From: Anagrus nilaparvatae
Lineage: Eukaryota; Arthropoda; Insecta; Hymenoptera; Mymaridae
DNA length: 64,000 nucleotides
Direction of reading: 5' to 3'
NCBI GenBank assembly: GCA_022575985.1
Contig: JAKSXM010000132.1
Span: 8,556,001 to 8,620,000, forward strand
Below, in pieces: positions 21,776-32,829 of the stretch; position 1 is the first letter of the stretch; every line of letters begins with the position of its first letter. Made by a program: the position numbers and the translations under genes. Below the pieces are notes generated by a model that saw nothing but the letters and a program-made list of their open reading frames with translations, did not search any database and had not been told where the DNA came from.

Positions 21776-23225
21776 ACTAATTGTAATTAAAACCTTCTCT
21801 ATTTTTTAGTTTCCTGACAGAAACACTTATTAGCTCAAATGAGAAAAAATCTCCATTTATTTTTTGAAGATCAATATCTGCAAAACTTTCTTAAAGTATC
21901 TTAAAAATAACATTTTTCACCCATAAGAAAAAATCATTCAATTTAATAAATAAATTATATTTTTTTAATTCTAAGAATTCCTAAATTTTAATAATAAAAA
22001 ATAAAATTATTTATGTATCAATTAAAATATGAATATAAAAAATACTGAAAAATACACACTCAATAATCAATTATTAACTACCTTACAAAAAAAACAACCT
22101 TTCTTCTTTTAATTTTTGGACAAATTTTATTATCATGCAAATTTTCTACAATAGCACAGGTTAAAAATTCCGTTAAATAAAAAGAATTTTAAATTTAATT
22201 TTATGTAACAAAAACAAAAAATTGAAAAAAAAACCGAGACAAATTTCTAAGTATAAATAAAAATGAAAAAAAAAGGTGTTGAATTAGATATAGTTTAAAA
22301 TTTATGTGACAGGTTTTTATATGACAGTTAGTTACATTACATAAAAAAAGGATTCTTTTATAAAATTAAAGCATGTAAATAGAGGGTAGCTTCCCTCTTA
22401 AAAAATATTTTTAATTATAATGTGTATAGAAATTAAAAAAAAAAAATACAAAGAAAAAGAATAATTCAAAAATATTGAGGTTTTCGGGTCTACCTCGTAC
22501 TAGTACGACATTTCTTTAAAAATGGAGAGAAAAGAATAATAAATTGATATTAAATATTTATTTATTGAGCATTAAAAAATTTTATGTCTTGAAATTCAAA
22601 ATAAAATTCTTTTTATTAATGCAAGTGTTGGTATACAAAACTTTTCTGTTGTAATTAATTAAAATATATTGTAGGTACCTGGTGCTTTATTCATATTTTT
22701 TAGGGTGCATCCGTTATTTTAAAAAAAAATTTGTACTTATAGATTAAAAAGAGTAATTTTTTTATATTTTGTTTATTTATTCAGAAACAAACCACTTTTT
22801 TGCATTTTGATCTCTTTTTAAAGTTACGTGTTATCATTCATTATTCACACAAATATAATTAAAATTAAAAAGTCGTGAAAAAATGAGTGATTTGAATTCA
22901 ACCTCGCACTGTTAGGTCAGTGTAATTTTTAGCCCCTAAAATTCAATTATCGATTATTGGTAGCCAATTTCGTATTTTTTTAAGAAAAATTTTTAACTCA
23001 GTTTCCAATAGGTAATTCCTCGTATATAATTCGAGCTTGAAAAAGTAATTTAATCTATGCATGCACAAAAAATACGTAAAATGCGACTTTTTTCAAATTG
23101 ATATATTTCTCAAAAATATTTATAGATTCGGTTATAAATAAGATTATAAATAAGTTTTATGGAATTTTCACTCTGTCGCATCGGGTCTAGAGATCTAAAA
23201 ATTTTTGAAAAAATGTGTTTTTGTA
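21776..23225. other. Gene-free AT-rich stretch
   Basis: A palindromic phrase, CTCGTACTAGTACGA (22495-22509), also occurs in the inverted element at 52598-52904. Nothing else is recognised. Confidence 0.4.
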
Positions 23226-24412
23226 TTAGGGGTCTTCCATAAATGACGTCCAGGGTTTGGGGGTAGGTAGGTTCATCTTAAAACGTGACGATTCGGACAA
23301 AGGAGAAGGTACGATAAATGATGAATCAGACGTCCATGAATTTTTTTTTAAGAAAAAAATTTTTTTTAAAGAAGCTATGCTTTTATTAAAACCTTACGTA
23401 AACAGAAAGAAACAAATAAAGAAAAAAAATTTCTTTAAATTTATTGCAATAAAAAATTTTTTTTTCTTTGATATCTTAATTTTTTTTTTATGGATAATAA
23501 AAGAGATCAATTAAAAAAATTACAATATTTCGAAATTAAATATTTTAATATGCTTATGGAAATATAATACATCATAAAAAAACCTTTTTTTTATATCAAG
23601 TATTTTTAAATTCAAAATAAACAATTATGAAATAAAAATTCTTTCTTTTTATAAAGCCTCTTTTTTTCTTTGAAATTCGATTATGTACACTATTTTTTCT
23701 TGGGGTCAAATATTTTTAATTTATAATTATATTTTTATTACTATACATAGAATTAACAAAATTTTATTATACTTTTATCTACACTGTAAAAAGTAACTTT
23801 CTTAGATTTACAAAAAAAATATAACATTTTCGAAAAATTAGTAAATTTTCAAAAAAATTTGTAAATATTCGATAAAAATCGTAAATTTACTAAATTTAGT
23901 ATATTATCGAAAAATTCGAGAATACTCGATTTTTTTTTTGTGATTTTACGAAAAAAGTTGTAAATTCACAACTATTTTTTGTAAATTTTCGAGAAAAAAA
24001 TTGTAAATTATCAATTTTTCTTGCGAATTCACAAAAAAAAATCGAGAATACTCGGATTTTTTGTTAATATACTAAATTTAGTAAATTTACGATTTTTTTC
24101 GAATATTTACAAATTTTTTCGAAAATTTACTAATTTTTCGAAAATTTTCTAATTCTTTTGTTAATATAAGAAAGTTACTTTTTACAGTGTATATATAATT
24201 CAGATTTCTATTTAAATCATAAAATTTTTTTTAACTTACAAAACTTGTATAAAAAAATTCATTTCTTTTTTTTTCTAGGGGGGTGATAAAATAAATTTGT
24301 GACGTCCGAAAGGGGGGGGGGGGTCAACTTTTATGTGACAAATCAGACAAGGGGTAGGTAGGTCTGAAAAACCTTAAAAAAATCGTGGACGTCATTTATG
24401 GAAGACCCCTTA
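23226..24412. mobile_element. PIF/Harbinger-like MITE with TTA target duplication
   Basis: The termini GGGGTCTTCCATAAATGACG and its exact inverse at the right end (24389-24409) are flanked by TTA on both sides (23226-23228, 24410-24412). A 3-bp TWA duplication and G-rich ends are typical of PIF/Harbinger elements. The subterminal regions carry GTAGGTAGGT and a long G run. No transposase is present. A second MITE (23782-24189) has inserted inside, so this element is the older of the two. Confidence 0.78.
23780..24191. mobile_element. Palindromic 408-bp MITE (CACTGTAAAAAGTAACTTTC), copy 1
   Basis: The inverted ends CACTGTAAAAAGTAACTTTC are flanked by TA (23780-23781, 24190-24191), as for Tc1/mariner-type MITEs. 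The whole body is a palindrome built from GTAAATTTACGA-like and TTCGAAAA-like units. It is nested in the Harbinger-like MITE. A second copy lies at 53774-54206. Confidence 0.82.
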
Positions 24413-25695
24413 GAAAAAATAATTTAAAATAAAATTTTGTATAGCCCTCTTCCTTATATTTAATTTTGGAAAATAATTGATTTTTGAAACTTTTAAAATG
24501 TGTTTTTGGCAGTCTAAAGTGGTCGTAGGGGTCCTAAAAAATTGTGAAATTGGACCATTGTGGCCTATTTTCAGTGTTTTTGACAATGTCGTTCCAGAGA
24601 AAAAAATAATTACAAAATAATCACTAAAAACACAGGTTTTTGGCCAATAAAATGGACAGACAACCTGCTGAGACTTAGTGCATAGAATTTTTAAGGTTTC
24701 AAAAACATGTTTAAAAATAGGGTCTTATCCAATTCTTTTGACATTTTATTTCAACTTTAGCACGCTTCAAGCTTGGTGTGTTTATTTAATTGCGAAATAT
24801 TGAACAAGGTTTAGGTTTAACAAGGTAGGTTTTAAAAGATAAAAAGATGTTTTTCTAGCTTATTATAAATTTCTAATTATGTTAAGTAAAGAAACATTTT
24901 TTTAAATTTATAATTCTAGAAATTTTACAAATTTTTGTAAGTTATAAAATGTAATATATCGGTAGTTCTTAGCTATTTTTACCCAAGTCTGAGGTCAATG
25001 TCTTGGATTTAAAAAATACCAATTTTACTGTGTTTGGTATGTAAAAATATGGTTACTGGCCAATTTTTAAGGCTCTAGGTGGCTTGGTCGCGATTTGGCA
25101 GCTGTTTTTCCAATTTTGATTTTTTTCGAATTCTCAGCCACCCGTTTGCTTTTTATTTTCTTAACGCCCTAAATAAGCCTTAAAAATATTTTCTATATAA
25201 AGGTATAGGTAGTAAAAATTCCCGCCCAATCTGAATCTGACCATATTTTTTCGGGAAACCTCAGGAAAAGCCGGAAAATCGGAATAACTAAAAAATGACG
25301 CTTTTTGAGAAATTTGTATTTTCCAGTTTCCTTTAGTTTTTTTAATTTGGAAAGAGTATATTTAAAAATAACAGCTTTTAAAAATTCACTTTGAACAAAT
25401 TTTCATTAAATAAAATTGGTAAAATGAAAATTTGACTAAAAATTTTGGCAGGAAATTTTAACTTAAAATCAAACTCATATTTTATATTTGCGCAGCAAAA
25501 TGAAATCTTTTTGCGACAAATTAATGCTTTTTGCAACAAATGTATAGTTTGTATTTTTTAAATATCAATTTATTTAAAATTCCACTTCTTAAAACTATGA
25601 AATTCTCAAAATTTTACGTCAATTTGAACAAAAAAAAAAAAAAAAAAAAATTAAAATATTATTCTAAGAAATAAAATTGTAAAATTTACACCTAT
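24413..25695. other. Gene-free stretch, moderately AT-rich
   Basis: Parts near 24490-24610 and 25070-25300 are less AT-rich and have the look of an old transposon or gene remnant, but all frames are closed and I see no motif. Poly-A run near 25629-25650. Confidence 0.35.
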
Positions 25696-25940
25696 ATGAA
25701 GGCACGTACCCCAAGGGGAGACATGTCTCCCCCTAAAGTTAAAATTTTTAATAAAAATTTGAATATTTTTATCCCTATTTTCAAAAACTTTTAAATATTT
25801 ATTAAAAAATATAACTTTTAAGCAATTTAAATTTTGATTCTTATTGAACAAATTTAAACTATAATTATTAGTATTATTAGGTTTTGGATCCCCCCAAAAT
25901 TTTTTGGCCCCCTCCGAAAAAAATTTCTGGATACGTGCCT
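25696..25940. mobile_element. Possible hAT-like MITE (AGGCACGTA ends)
   Basis: The left end AGGCACGTACCCCAAGGGGA and the right end, read inverted, CAGGCACGTATCCAGAAATT form weak terminal inverted repeats of about 14 bp. They enclose C-rich subterminal blocks (GTCTCCCCCTAA; GGATCCCCCCAAA). No clear target duplication. Confidence 0.4.
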
Positions 25941-26330
25941 GTATATATTTTTATTTAAATTTTATCAAATATTCAATTTCAAAATATTTAAATTAAATAA
26001 ATTTTTTTTCCTTCTAAAAATTAATTATCTAAAACAAATAAAAAATTGTAAAAATTTTAGTTATCGTATAAAAACTAGTCATATTAAATAAAAATGATAC
26101 CATATACAAGGTTAAATGATTTATTATAAATAAAAATTGATATTATTCATTAATTAACATACGTTCTTATCAATTTCTATAAAATAGGATGATATCTGTT
26201 TTATTATTTTGTATTTAAAATTTTTTTATTCTATAAGTTTTACTTATTTTAAAAAAGGTAACTGCTTTAAGAAAAATTATTCATCCACTTTTTTACTTGA
26301 ATATTATTAAATAATAAAATTTTTTAGCAG

Positions 26331-26333
26331 ACG
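26331..26333 (+). promoter_or_regulatory. 3' splice site three bases before the PLC-like gene 1 start
   Basis: TTTTTTAGCAG ends at 26330 and the ATG is at 26334, so only ACG remains of the 5' UTR in this exon. A possible partner donor, AAAAAG|GTAACT, ends the preceding exon at 26257, which would make a 73-bp 5'-UTR intron. A longer intron is equally possible. Confidence 0.5.
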
Positions 26334-27599
26334 ATGTCATTTTGGTTACAAAAATTATTTATTACAATTTTTGTAATTTTTAATATTTTCAAGCATTCAA
26401 ATGCAGATTTTGATGGAGCTTACATGACAACTGTAACTGATGGATTCAATAGCAGAAAAGATTGGATGAAAGAAATAAATGATTCAATTCTTGTAAGTCA
26501 ATTAGCTTTACCAGGAACACATGCAAGTGGTTCTTTCAAAGCAGGAACATCATACAATCAAAAAGTTAAGGAGTTTGTTTACCATTTGAAAAATTCAAGA
26601 GATGAAGATATTATTCTAGATAAGAAAGTCATTCTAAGAGACATATCTGAGTTTAGTGTGCAGACACAAGGTTTAAATTTTAAGCAACAATTGGAATTTG
26701 GAATTAGAGTTTTTGATATTAATTTGTTGCTTGTAAATAACGAGCTTGGGTTGATGCATCAAGGGACATTTTTAAATGTTATGTTTGAAGATTTTTTGCT
26801 TGATGTTGTTGAATTTTTAAAAAATAATCCATCAGAAATAGTTTTATTTACATTAGCTAATGATAAAACCTACGGTCTTAATTATGATTTAGCTGATCGT
26901 ATGATAAGTGATTATTTATTCACACCTGGCATTGAAGAATTTTATTTAAAATCTAAAAATTCAAAGGTAACAGTAGGGGAAGCAAGAGGTAAATTTATGA
27001 TAATATCAAAATTACCTGAATTTAATAAATTTGGATTAAATTATAAAAATAATGACGAGTTTTCCACATTGGAGTCAAAATACCTCGAAGCAAATTATTT
27101 TATGTACGATGAAAAATGGTTACCAGTAAAAAATAAATTAAAGGAAGCTATAACTGGAAATGAAAATAAATTTTATATCAATGATTTATCTGGACATGGT
27201 AATATTGAAGGAATCGCAGAAGTGACGCCATTTTTTATCGCAAGTGGTAGAATAATATTTTCTGCATCATCAAAACGTATGACAACTTTTTATCCATGTG
27301 TGACTGGTTTATATCCTGATTTTCCTCGTTCTTCATTTGGTATTTGTTGGATATTATTTGAAGGTCTTAATATTTTAACCAAAAATCAAATTGTCAATTA
27401 TAATAAAAATATTCAGGAGTATAACAGGACTGTTGGAATTGTACTGGCAGATTTTCCTGGAGATTTGTTAATTGAAACTGTTATTAAAAATAATGCCCTC
27501 TATAAAAAAAAAGAAACTTGTGAACAAGTGACAGAGCGAGTGACAGAGAAATCACTATTTAATACAGTAATAGGTAGAATTAAGGATACGTTTAACTAA
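26334..27599 (+). CDS. Secreted PI-PLC (PLC-X domain) family protein 1, 421 aa
   Basis: Resembles phosphatidylinositol-specific phospholipase C of the single-domain, bacterial/PLCXD type, which cleaves PI or GPI anchors by general acid-base catalysis with two histidines. Residues 1-24 are a signal peptide ending at about NADFDGAYM. Catalytic block X1 is LALPGTHASG (His63). RVFDIN (Asp128) follows, then LMHQGTF (His142, second catalytic His) and NNPSEIVLFTL. The C-terminal strand VGIVLADFPGDLL (Asp373) matches the family's closing strand. Relative to Bacillus-type enzymes, as I recall them, the Asp after the first His is Ala, and the Arg two residues after the Asp of the FDI motif is Asn, so activity may be altered or lost. 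The frame is intronless, unlike the neighbouring genes. It is tandem with 30072-31247, same strand. A role in saliva or venom is possible but not shown by the sequence. Confidence 0.9.
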   Translation: MSFWLQKLFITIFVIFNIFKHSNADFDGAYMTTVTDGFNSRKDWMKEINDSILVSQLALPGTHASGSFKAGTSYNQKVKEFVYHLKNSRDEDIILDKKVILRDISEFSVQTQGLNFKQQLEFGIRVFDINLLLVNNELGLMHQGTFLNVMFEDFLLDVVEFLKNNPSEIVLFTLANDKTYGLNYDLADRMISDYLFTPGIEEFYLKSKNSKVTVGEARGKFMIISKLPEFNKFGLNYKNNDEFSTLESKYLEANYFMYDEKWLPVKNKLKEAITGNENKFYINDLSGHGNIEGIAEVTPFFIASGRIIFSASSKRMTTFYPCVTGLYPDFPRSSFGICWILFEGLNILTKNQIVNYNKNIQEYNRTVGIVLADFPGDLLIETVIKNNALYKKKETCEQVTERVTEKSLFNTVIGRIKDTFN

Positions 27600-29629
27600 T
27601 TTTAAATTAAATTCATTTTTCTTTTTTTACTCTAAAATGTCTAAAAATTATCTACAAACGAATAATTATACTACTTTTGGAGTCGCTAACTATTAATATA
27701 ATTTATTTCTAAAACGTTTCAAAAACGTTTCGAGTTTTTTGAGTAAAAATTTTTGATTTTTTCACTATTTTTGATTTTTTATCTTATTTACAACAAAAAA
27801 CAATTTTTAGCAAAAAAACTTTTAAAAAAAAATTAAATGCAAACAAAATTTTTTCGAATTAAAACGTTTTTAAAAAGTTTTAGAAACATTTCAAGTTCCA
27901 AGAAAAAGCGGAAAATTAAAATTTTCTGCGACGTTTTTCAAACTTTTTCAGTTTACATTTTTGGTTTACATTAAAACGTTTCAAAAACTTTTGATAAAAG
28001 TTTCGTGCTGTATGTGTAACTATACCAATTTTCTGTAAAAAGACATTTTATATTCACATTCAGTGGCCTAAAAAACGTAAGTCCTCCTTTTTGGCTTATC
28101 AGCAAAAAAATTTAAATACTAAATAGGCTTCAAAATTTATACGCTAATAAATGATATTTAACAAGTAGTACAATAATGGACCCCATTTTGCAGTCACTTT
28201 TTTGCTAATAAGTTCATCAAATTTCCAATAATTATATATGTTATCCATATTTATGAGAATATAATAGAAATGATTTCAAAAAAGTCCTTCATAATCTTTA
28301 TAAAATTCCTAATTTGTAAATATAATTTGTTTTGTTGAAATTTTATTATTAAAGAATCGATTAAAATCCATGTATTTATTAAAAAAATATTACTTAAATA
28401 AAATAAAATTAATTTTTTTTTTTTTAATTAGCTATTTTATCATCTCACGTAATTATAGTTATAAGATAAGAAATCTAAAGTAATCAAGACAAAAATTATG
28501 TGAACGGAAATTTCATTTCTATTGATTATTTTAAAAAAATAAAAAGTTTTTTTAAGTACCTATATAATTTGAAAAATTTTTTTTGAAAATATTTTCAAAT
28601 CATATTGCAAACTTTGATGAAAAAACCTGTACCAAAATTTATGTAAAATTAAAAAATAAATTTATTTTTTCTGGAATTCTCATTTCTTAATTTTAAGTTT
28701 ATATTTTACCTTTCATGGAACCATTGATAATTAATTCTAACTAATTACCATTTTAAAATTTAGGACTTGATGAAAAAAACATATTGGCATTATTATATAT
28801 TTGATACTGACGTTATATTAAATAATTAAGTAAATGTGACATAACTTTGTGTTACAATTGCAAATACAGTTATTTAGAAAAAAAAAAATGTAACACAAAA
28901 AGAAATTTTTATTGTATTCGTGTAAATAAATAAATTTTTCATATTGTTTTTTTTTTTTTTAAACAAAAATTAACGAATATCATTTCTTTTTATTCTTTTG
29001 AATTTTTATTTTATTGTTTTTTGCCCTCAAAGCAAGATTAAATTAGTACTGAACCTACTTTGGTTGAGTTATGTATTACAATATGCAGTATACATTTTAT
29101 TATTTTGATTAAATTTTTTTTAATTTTGGATAAAATTAACTTGATATTGGTTGCTGTTTATTTAAATCCACCAATTTATTTTTTTTAGTATAAAAATTAA
29201 TCCAAATTTAAGAAGTTTTAGTTTGTTTTCATTTAAAATAGATATTTAAAATAATTTTTGGGTAAGTTTAATTACAATTTACTAGTTTCGTATGTGAGTC
29301 CTTACAAATAAATACCTTTTGGAAAATTTCTATACACTGATACCCTACGAGGGAGTTGTATTTATACTGGTTGCCTTAAAAAATACCCTTGTGCAAAAGA
29401 AGTGATAAATTTTGTAATAAAATTTGTGTACCATATACCTATTTTTGTAGGTTTTTGCTTTTGGATCCATTTCAGTCAATTTCAATAAAATCGCCCTTTA
29501 GGGCAATAATTGTTTCAGTGCCTTTCTTTTAGGTTTACGTTTGTAACCCTCTTTTTTTGGGACTGTTTTTATACCATCTTTTTTTAGAAAACCATTCTCC
29601 TTTTGGGGCTATTTTTTACTATCCTATTA
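27600..29629. other. Intergenic DNA between the tandem PLC-like genes (left part)
   Basis: AT-rich. AAACGTTTCAAAAACGTTTC-like phrases recur near 27713, 27867 and 27973, forming a diverged low-copy repeat. Near 28060 CAGTGGCCTAAAAAACGTAA echoes phrases at 2736. No frame of interest. Confidence 0.4.
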
Positions 29630-29970
29630 TACACTAAACTAAACGAAAATTCTGGTTGCAGCTATCAAAATTTTTCCAGTTGCTACTACCGGAATTCCGG
29701 TTTCTTGTTCATATGATTCCAAATGTCCTATAACCTAAAGAAAATTTAAAAAAAAATGATTTTCATTAATTTAAAACAAGAGCATCGCAATATGGTGGGA
29801 CTTAAAAAAATTTTTTTTTACAAAAATGAAAAATATTTTTTGAAAAAATATTTATTAAAAAATATTTTTTCTTTAGATTTTATGTCATTTGCAACCATTT
29901 TAAAGAAAACAAATTTTCCAGCTGTCGCAACCGTAATTCCGGTAACGACAATCGGAAATTTTGAATTCTC
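29630..29970. repeat. Direct repeat containing a 14-bp palindrome, upstream of PLC-like gene 2
   Basis: TTTCCAGTTGCTACTACCGG at 29672-29691 continues as AATTCCGGT, forming the perfect palindrome ACCGGAATTCCGGT at 29687-29700. A related copy, TTTCCAGCTGTCGCAACCGT then AATTCCGGTAACG, lies about 240 bp downstream. Between them is an AT-rich open frame that I do not consider a gene. Confidence 0.5.
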
Positions 29971-30044
29971 ATAATTGAAAATTCCGAATATTCATAATTT
30001 TATAATTTTTTGAAAAAGTATACTATGAAATAATTTTTTTACAG

Positions 30045-30071
30045 GCGTAAAAACCCATTAATTTAAGAAAA
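30045..30071 (+). promoter_or_regulatory. 5' UTR exon start of PLC-like gene 2 (3' splice site at 30044)
   Basis: AATAATTTTTTTACAG ends at 30044, leaving 27 bases of 5' UTR before the ATG at 30072. This mirrors the acceptor just before the start of gene 1. The upstream exon is not identified with confidence. Confidence 0.5.
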
Positions 30072-31247
30072 ATGCAAAATCAATTGAAAAATATTTTAGG
30101 AGCATTCAGCATTATCTATCTACTATTACTAGTTGACAAAACCCTTAGCCATTGGGACGGTGCATACATGAGAAATGCAGATGACGGTTTTAAATTTCGT
30201 AAAAATTGGATGAGTAAAATCCGTGATCACGTTTACTTAAGTGAACTAGCATTACCAGGTACACATGCAAGTGCAGCCTACAATGCAAATCCATCAGTAT
30301 TTATTGAAGTTATTAATTACATGGCAAGTTTACCATCAGCATTATTTACATTAACTGGTCGTTTTATTCAAGATACAAGAACAACTCAAGTATTAAATTT
30401 TGAAGAACAATTAAATTATGGCATCAGAGTATTTGATATTAACATCATTTATGCATTTAATCAATTTGGATTAATGCATCGTGGCTTTTTTGTATTTTTA
30501 ATGTTTGAAAATTTTTTAAATGCAACTGTTAATTTTTTACGTCAAAATCCAAGTGAAACAATTTTATTTACTTTAAAAAAAGAACAAGAATATGGTAGAA
30601 ATCAATTATTAATAACAGAAAAATTAAGAACATATTTAAATAATACACGAATTAAAAATTATTACTTAAAACCAAAAAATTCATTAATTAAATTAAAAGA
30701 TGCAAGAGGTAAATTTATAATATTATCACAAGAAATATATTTCAATGAATTTGGTTTAAATTACAACGACACAATATTATTTAACGTTATGGATAGAACG
30801 TATTTAAGAACAAATTGGGATTTATATTATAGAAAATGGGTGCCAGTTAGAAGACATTTAGATAAATCGCGTAATGGTTTAAAAAATATATATTACATAA
30901 CCTATTTAAACGGTTATGGTGGTTCATTTCCATATTTTGTCGCTAGTGGGCACTCGTCGTCATATACATCAGCGCCAAGATTATCAACTGGTTTAACGAC
31001 TTTATTTAATAATAGAACGTATCCTGATTTTCCAAGAACTTTATGTTTTTATAGGTTATGTACGATATTTTTTGAAGGTATTAATATTTTAACGAAAGAT
31101 AAAATACAAAGACTTAATCAAAATATATTTCATCAAAAAAGAAGTGTGGGTATTGTTATGGCTGATTTTCCTGGTGATTTATTGATTGAAGCTATTATTA
31201 TTAATAATAATGCTTTGTTGAAGAAAAAAGAGCATATTTTAGGTTAG
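30072..31247 (+). CDS. Secreted PI-PLC (PLC-X domain) family protein 2, 391 aa
   Basis: Paralogue of the preceding gene. A signal peptide (about residues 1-26, hydrophobic IIYLLLLVDKTLS) is followed by HWDGAYM, which matches DFDGAYM of gene 1 at the same place. Then come LALPGTHASA (His65), RVFDIN (Asp122), LMHRGFF (His136), NPSETILFTL and, near the C-terminus, VGIVMADFPGDLLIE (Asp365). The same two active-site replacements occur: Ala after the first His, and Asn where bacterial enzymes carry Arg. The changes therefore predate the duplication and were kept. The region between blocks (residues about 70-110) differs most between paralogues. The frame is uninterrupted. It lacks the 20-residue tail found at the end of gene 1. 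Likely secreted; substrate unknown. The PLC-X fold assignment is firm, enzymatic activity is not. Confidence 0.9.
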   Translation: MQNQLKNILGAFSIIYLLLLVDKTLSHWDGAYMRNADDGFKFRKNWMSKIRDHVYLSELALPGTHASAAYNANPSVFIEVINYMASLPSALFTLTGRFIQDTRTTQVLNFEEQLNYGIRVFDINIIYAFNQFGLMHRGFFVFLMFENFLNATVNFLRQNPSETILFTLKKEQEYGRNQLLITEKLRTYLNNTRIKNYYLKPKNSLIKLKDARGKFIILSQEIYFNEFGLNYNDTILFNVMDRTYLRTNWDLYYRKWVPVRRHLDKSRNGLKNIYYITYLNGYGGSFPYFVASGHSSSYTSAPRLSTGLTTLFNNRTYPDFPRTLCFYRLCTIFFEGINILTKDKIQRLNQNIFHQKRSVGIVMADFPGDLLIEAIIINNNALLKKKEHILG

Positions 31248-31264
31248 AATTTTTTTAATGTGGA

Positions 31265-31480
31265 TCAAAATAGTATATTTAGTATCAAGGGTGCTAAAAT
31301 TTGGCATTAGTGGGATCATTAGTAAATGCACAGGGTATAAGTGATATTTGACATCGTCAATGCTTTAAGTTTTTCACCCATGGTACTAACGATACTTTTT
31401 TGTCTACCTAGGCGTACATCGAGTGCAAGAAATTCAGTGCCAAGTTTTAGGCACAAATTTTAAACGCCCCAGCAGGCAAA
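31265..31480 (+). repeat. Dispersed repeat family A, copy 2
   Basis: ATAGTATATTTAGTATCAAG then GGTGCTAAAATTTGGCATTA, later TTTTTGTCTACCTAGGCGTA, CATCGAGTGCAAGAAATTCA and GTGCCAAGTTTTAGGC. The same order occurs on the opposite strand near 44870-44940. It lies just past the stop of PLC-like gene 2 and may overlap its 3' UTR. AATAAA at 31542-31547 is a candidate polyadenylation signal. Confidence 0.6.
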
Positions 31481-32829
31481 AAAAATTTGTTTTTAATCAA
31501 TGAACATGCCTAATTTGGGTTATTTGTAAAGACTGTAAAATAATAAAATAAACTTTTTTAACGTGAAATGTTTCATATACATCTTTTACTGTTGACCTTT
31601 ATTATTTTATTTTTTATAAAAAAATTATAAAAATATTTCATTGTATTTTTAGCAAGAATTTACTGTTAGAAAAAACGACTGTTTCCAAATTATAAACAAA
31701 ATTTAATTATTTTTTGGAGTTAACGTTATTAAATATTAATAAATTGGTTATGCACAGAATGCTTGTAATCAATTGTATCAAATAAGAGATGGGAAAATTT
31801 GGTTTAAAAAAAATTGAAAAACAGCAGAATTAGTTTGGTATCATTTTTTTTTTTTTAATTAACTTTTGTCCTTTCATTTATCAGTACAATTGTATCAATT
31901 GTGTATAAATTGTTTTATAAAATATAATTTTTAAATAAATTTCTTTTTTTGTCTTATTTTTAAGTAGGTATCATTTAAAATTTCTTAAGTAAATTTTTAA
32001 ACTTTTTAAAAATAAATTTTTTTTGCAATTTTTTGCAGACTTCATAAAATTTTTTCATACATTTTTAATAATTTTTAATTATTTTTACAAACAATATGTT
32101 TAATATTTATATTAATTATTATAATCAGTCTTAATAAAAATTTTTTTCGTGCTTTTCATAAAAAAAATTTTTTTCTTGATTTAAAAAATTAGATCAACTA
32201 ATTATTATTCATAAACTTATTTTTAAATTTCACATAATACAACTTTGATATGTCGAAATATTCATATTTAAATTTTTAATCCAATGCCTACTGTAATTTT
32301 TACATAATTTTTAACTAAAATATCCAAATTAAATTGGTTAATTTTTTATCACCATTGACAAAATAATCATATTTTTGAATTCTTAGTTAAAAATTTGCTG
32401 TAAAATTCTTTACATACATTTTTAGCTCAAATATCACAATTAACCTTAATTAAATTTTAACATATTTGTCAAAAAATCTTTATTGAGTTAAAACCCAAGC
32501 GTTTTTAACCAAATAAAATTATCACAATTAACTTTTAATTTTCATAGTATAAAACCTATGCTTGAAATTTTCAAACAATAAAAGTTCCATTTTTTAAACT
32601 ATAAAAAAACGTTAAATCACCAGCGTTTAAACACGCCATTAATATTTCATAATTATTTTAGCTCTTAAAATAGAGCGAACTTAAATATTTTCATGATTTT
32701 TAAAATAACACGTGATTAAATCACTTTTAAGCATACTTTTATGCATTTTTAAACTTTTAAGTAACAAACAACCTATTTCCACCACACACACAAACACAAA
32801 AGCGCGCGCACTTATACACTCAAAAAATA
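31481..32829. other. AT-rich intergenic DNA
   Basis: Between convergent PLC-like gene 2 and the Myb/SANT-like gene. Impure CA and CG dinucleotide runs lie near 32784-32812 (ACACACAAACACAAAAGCGC). No gene seen. Confidence 0.45.

Noticed and set aside
32784..32812. Z-DNA or promoter element in CA/CG-rich run
   Set aside because: Short and impure; no flanking evidence of function.
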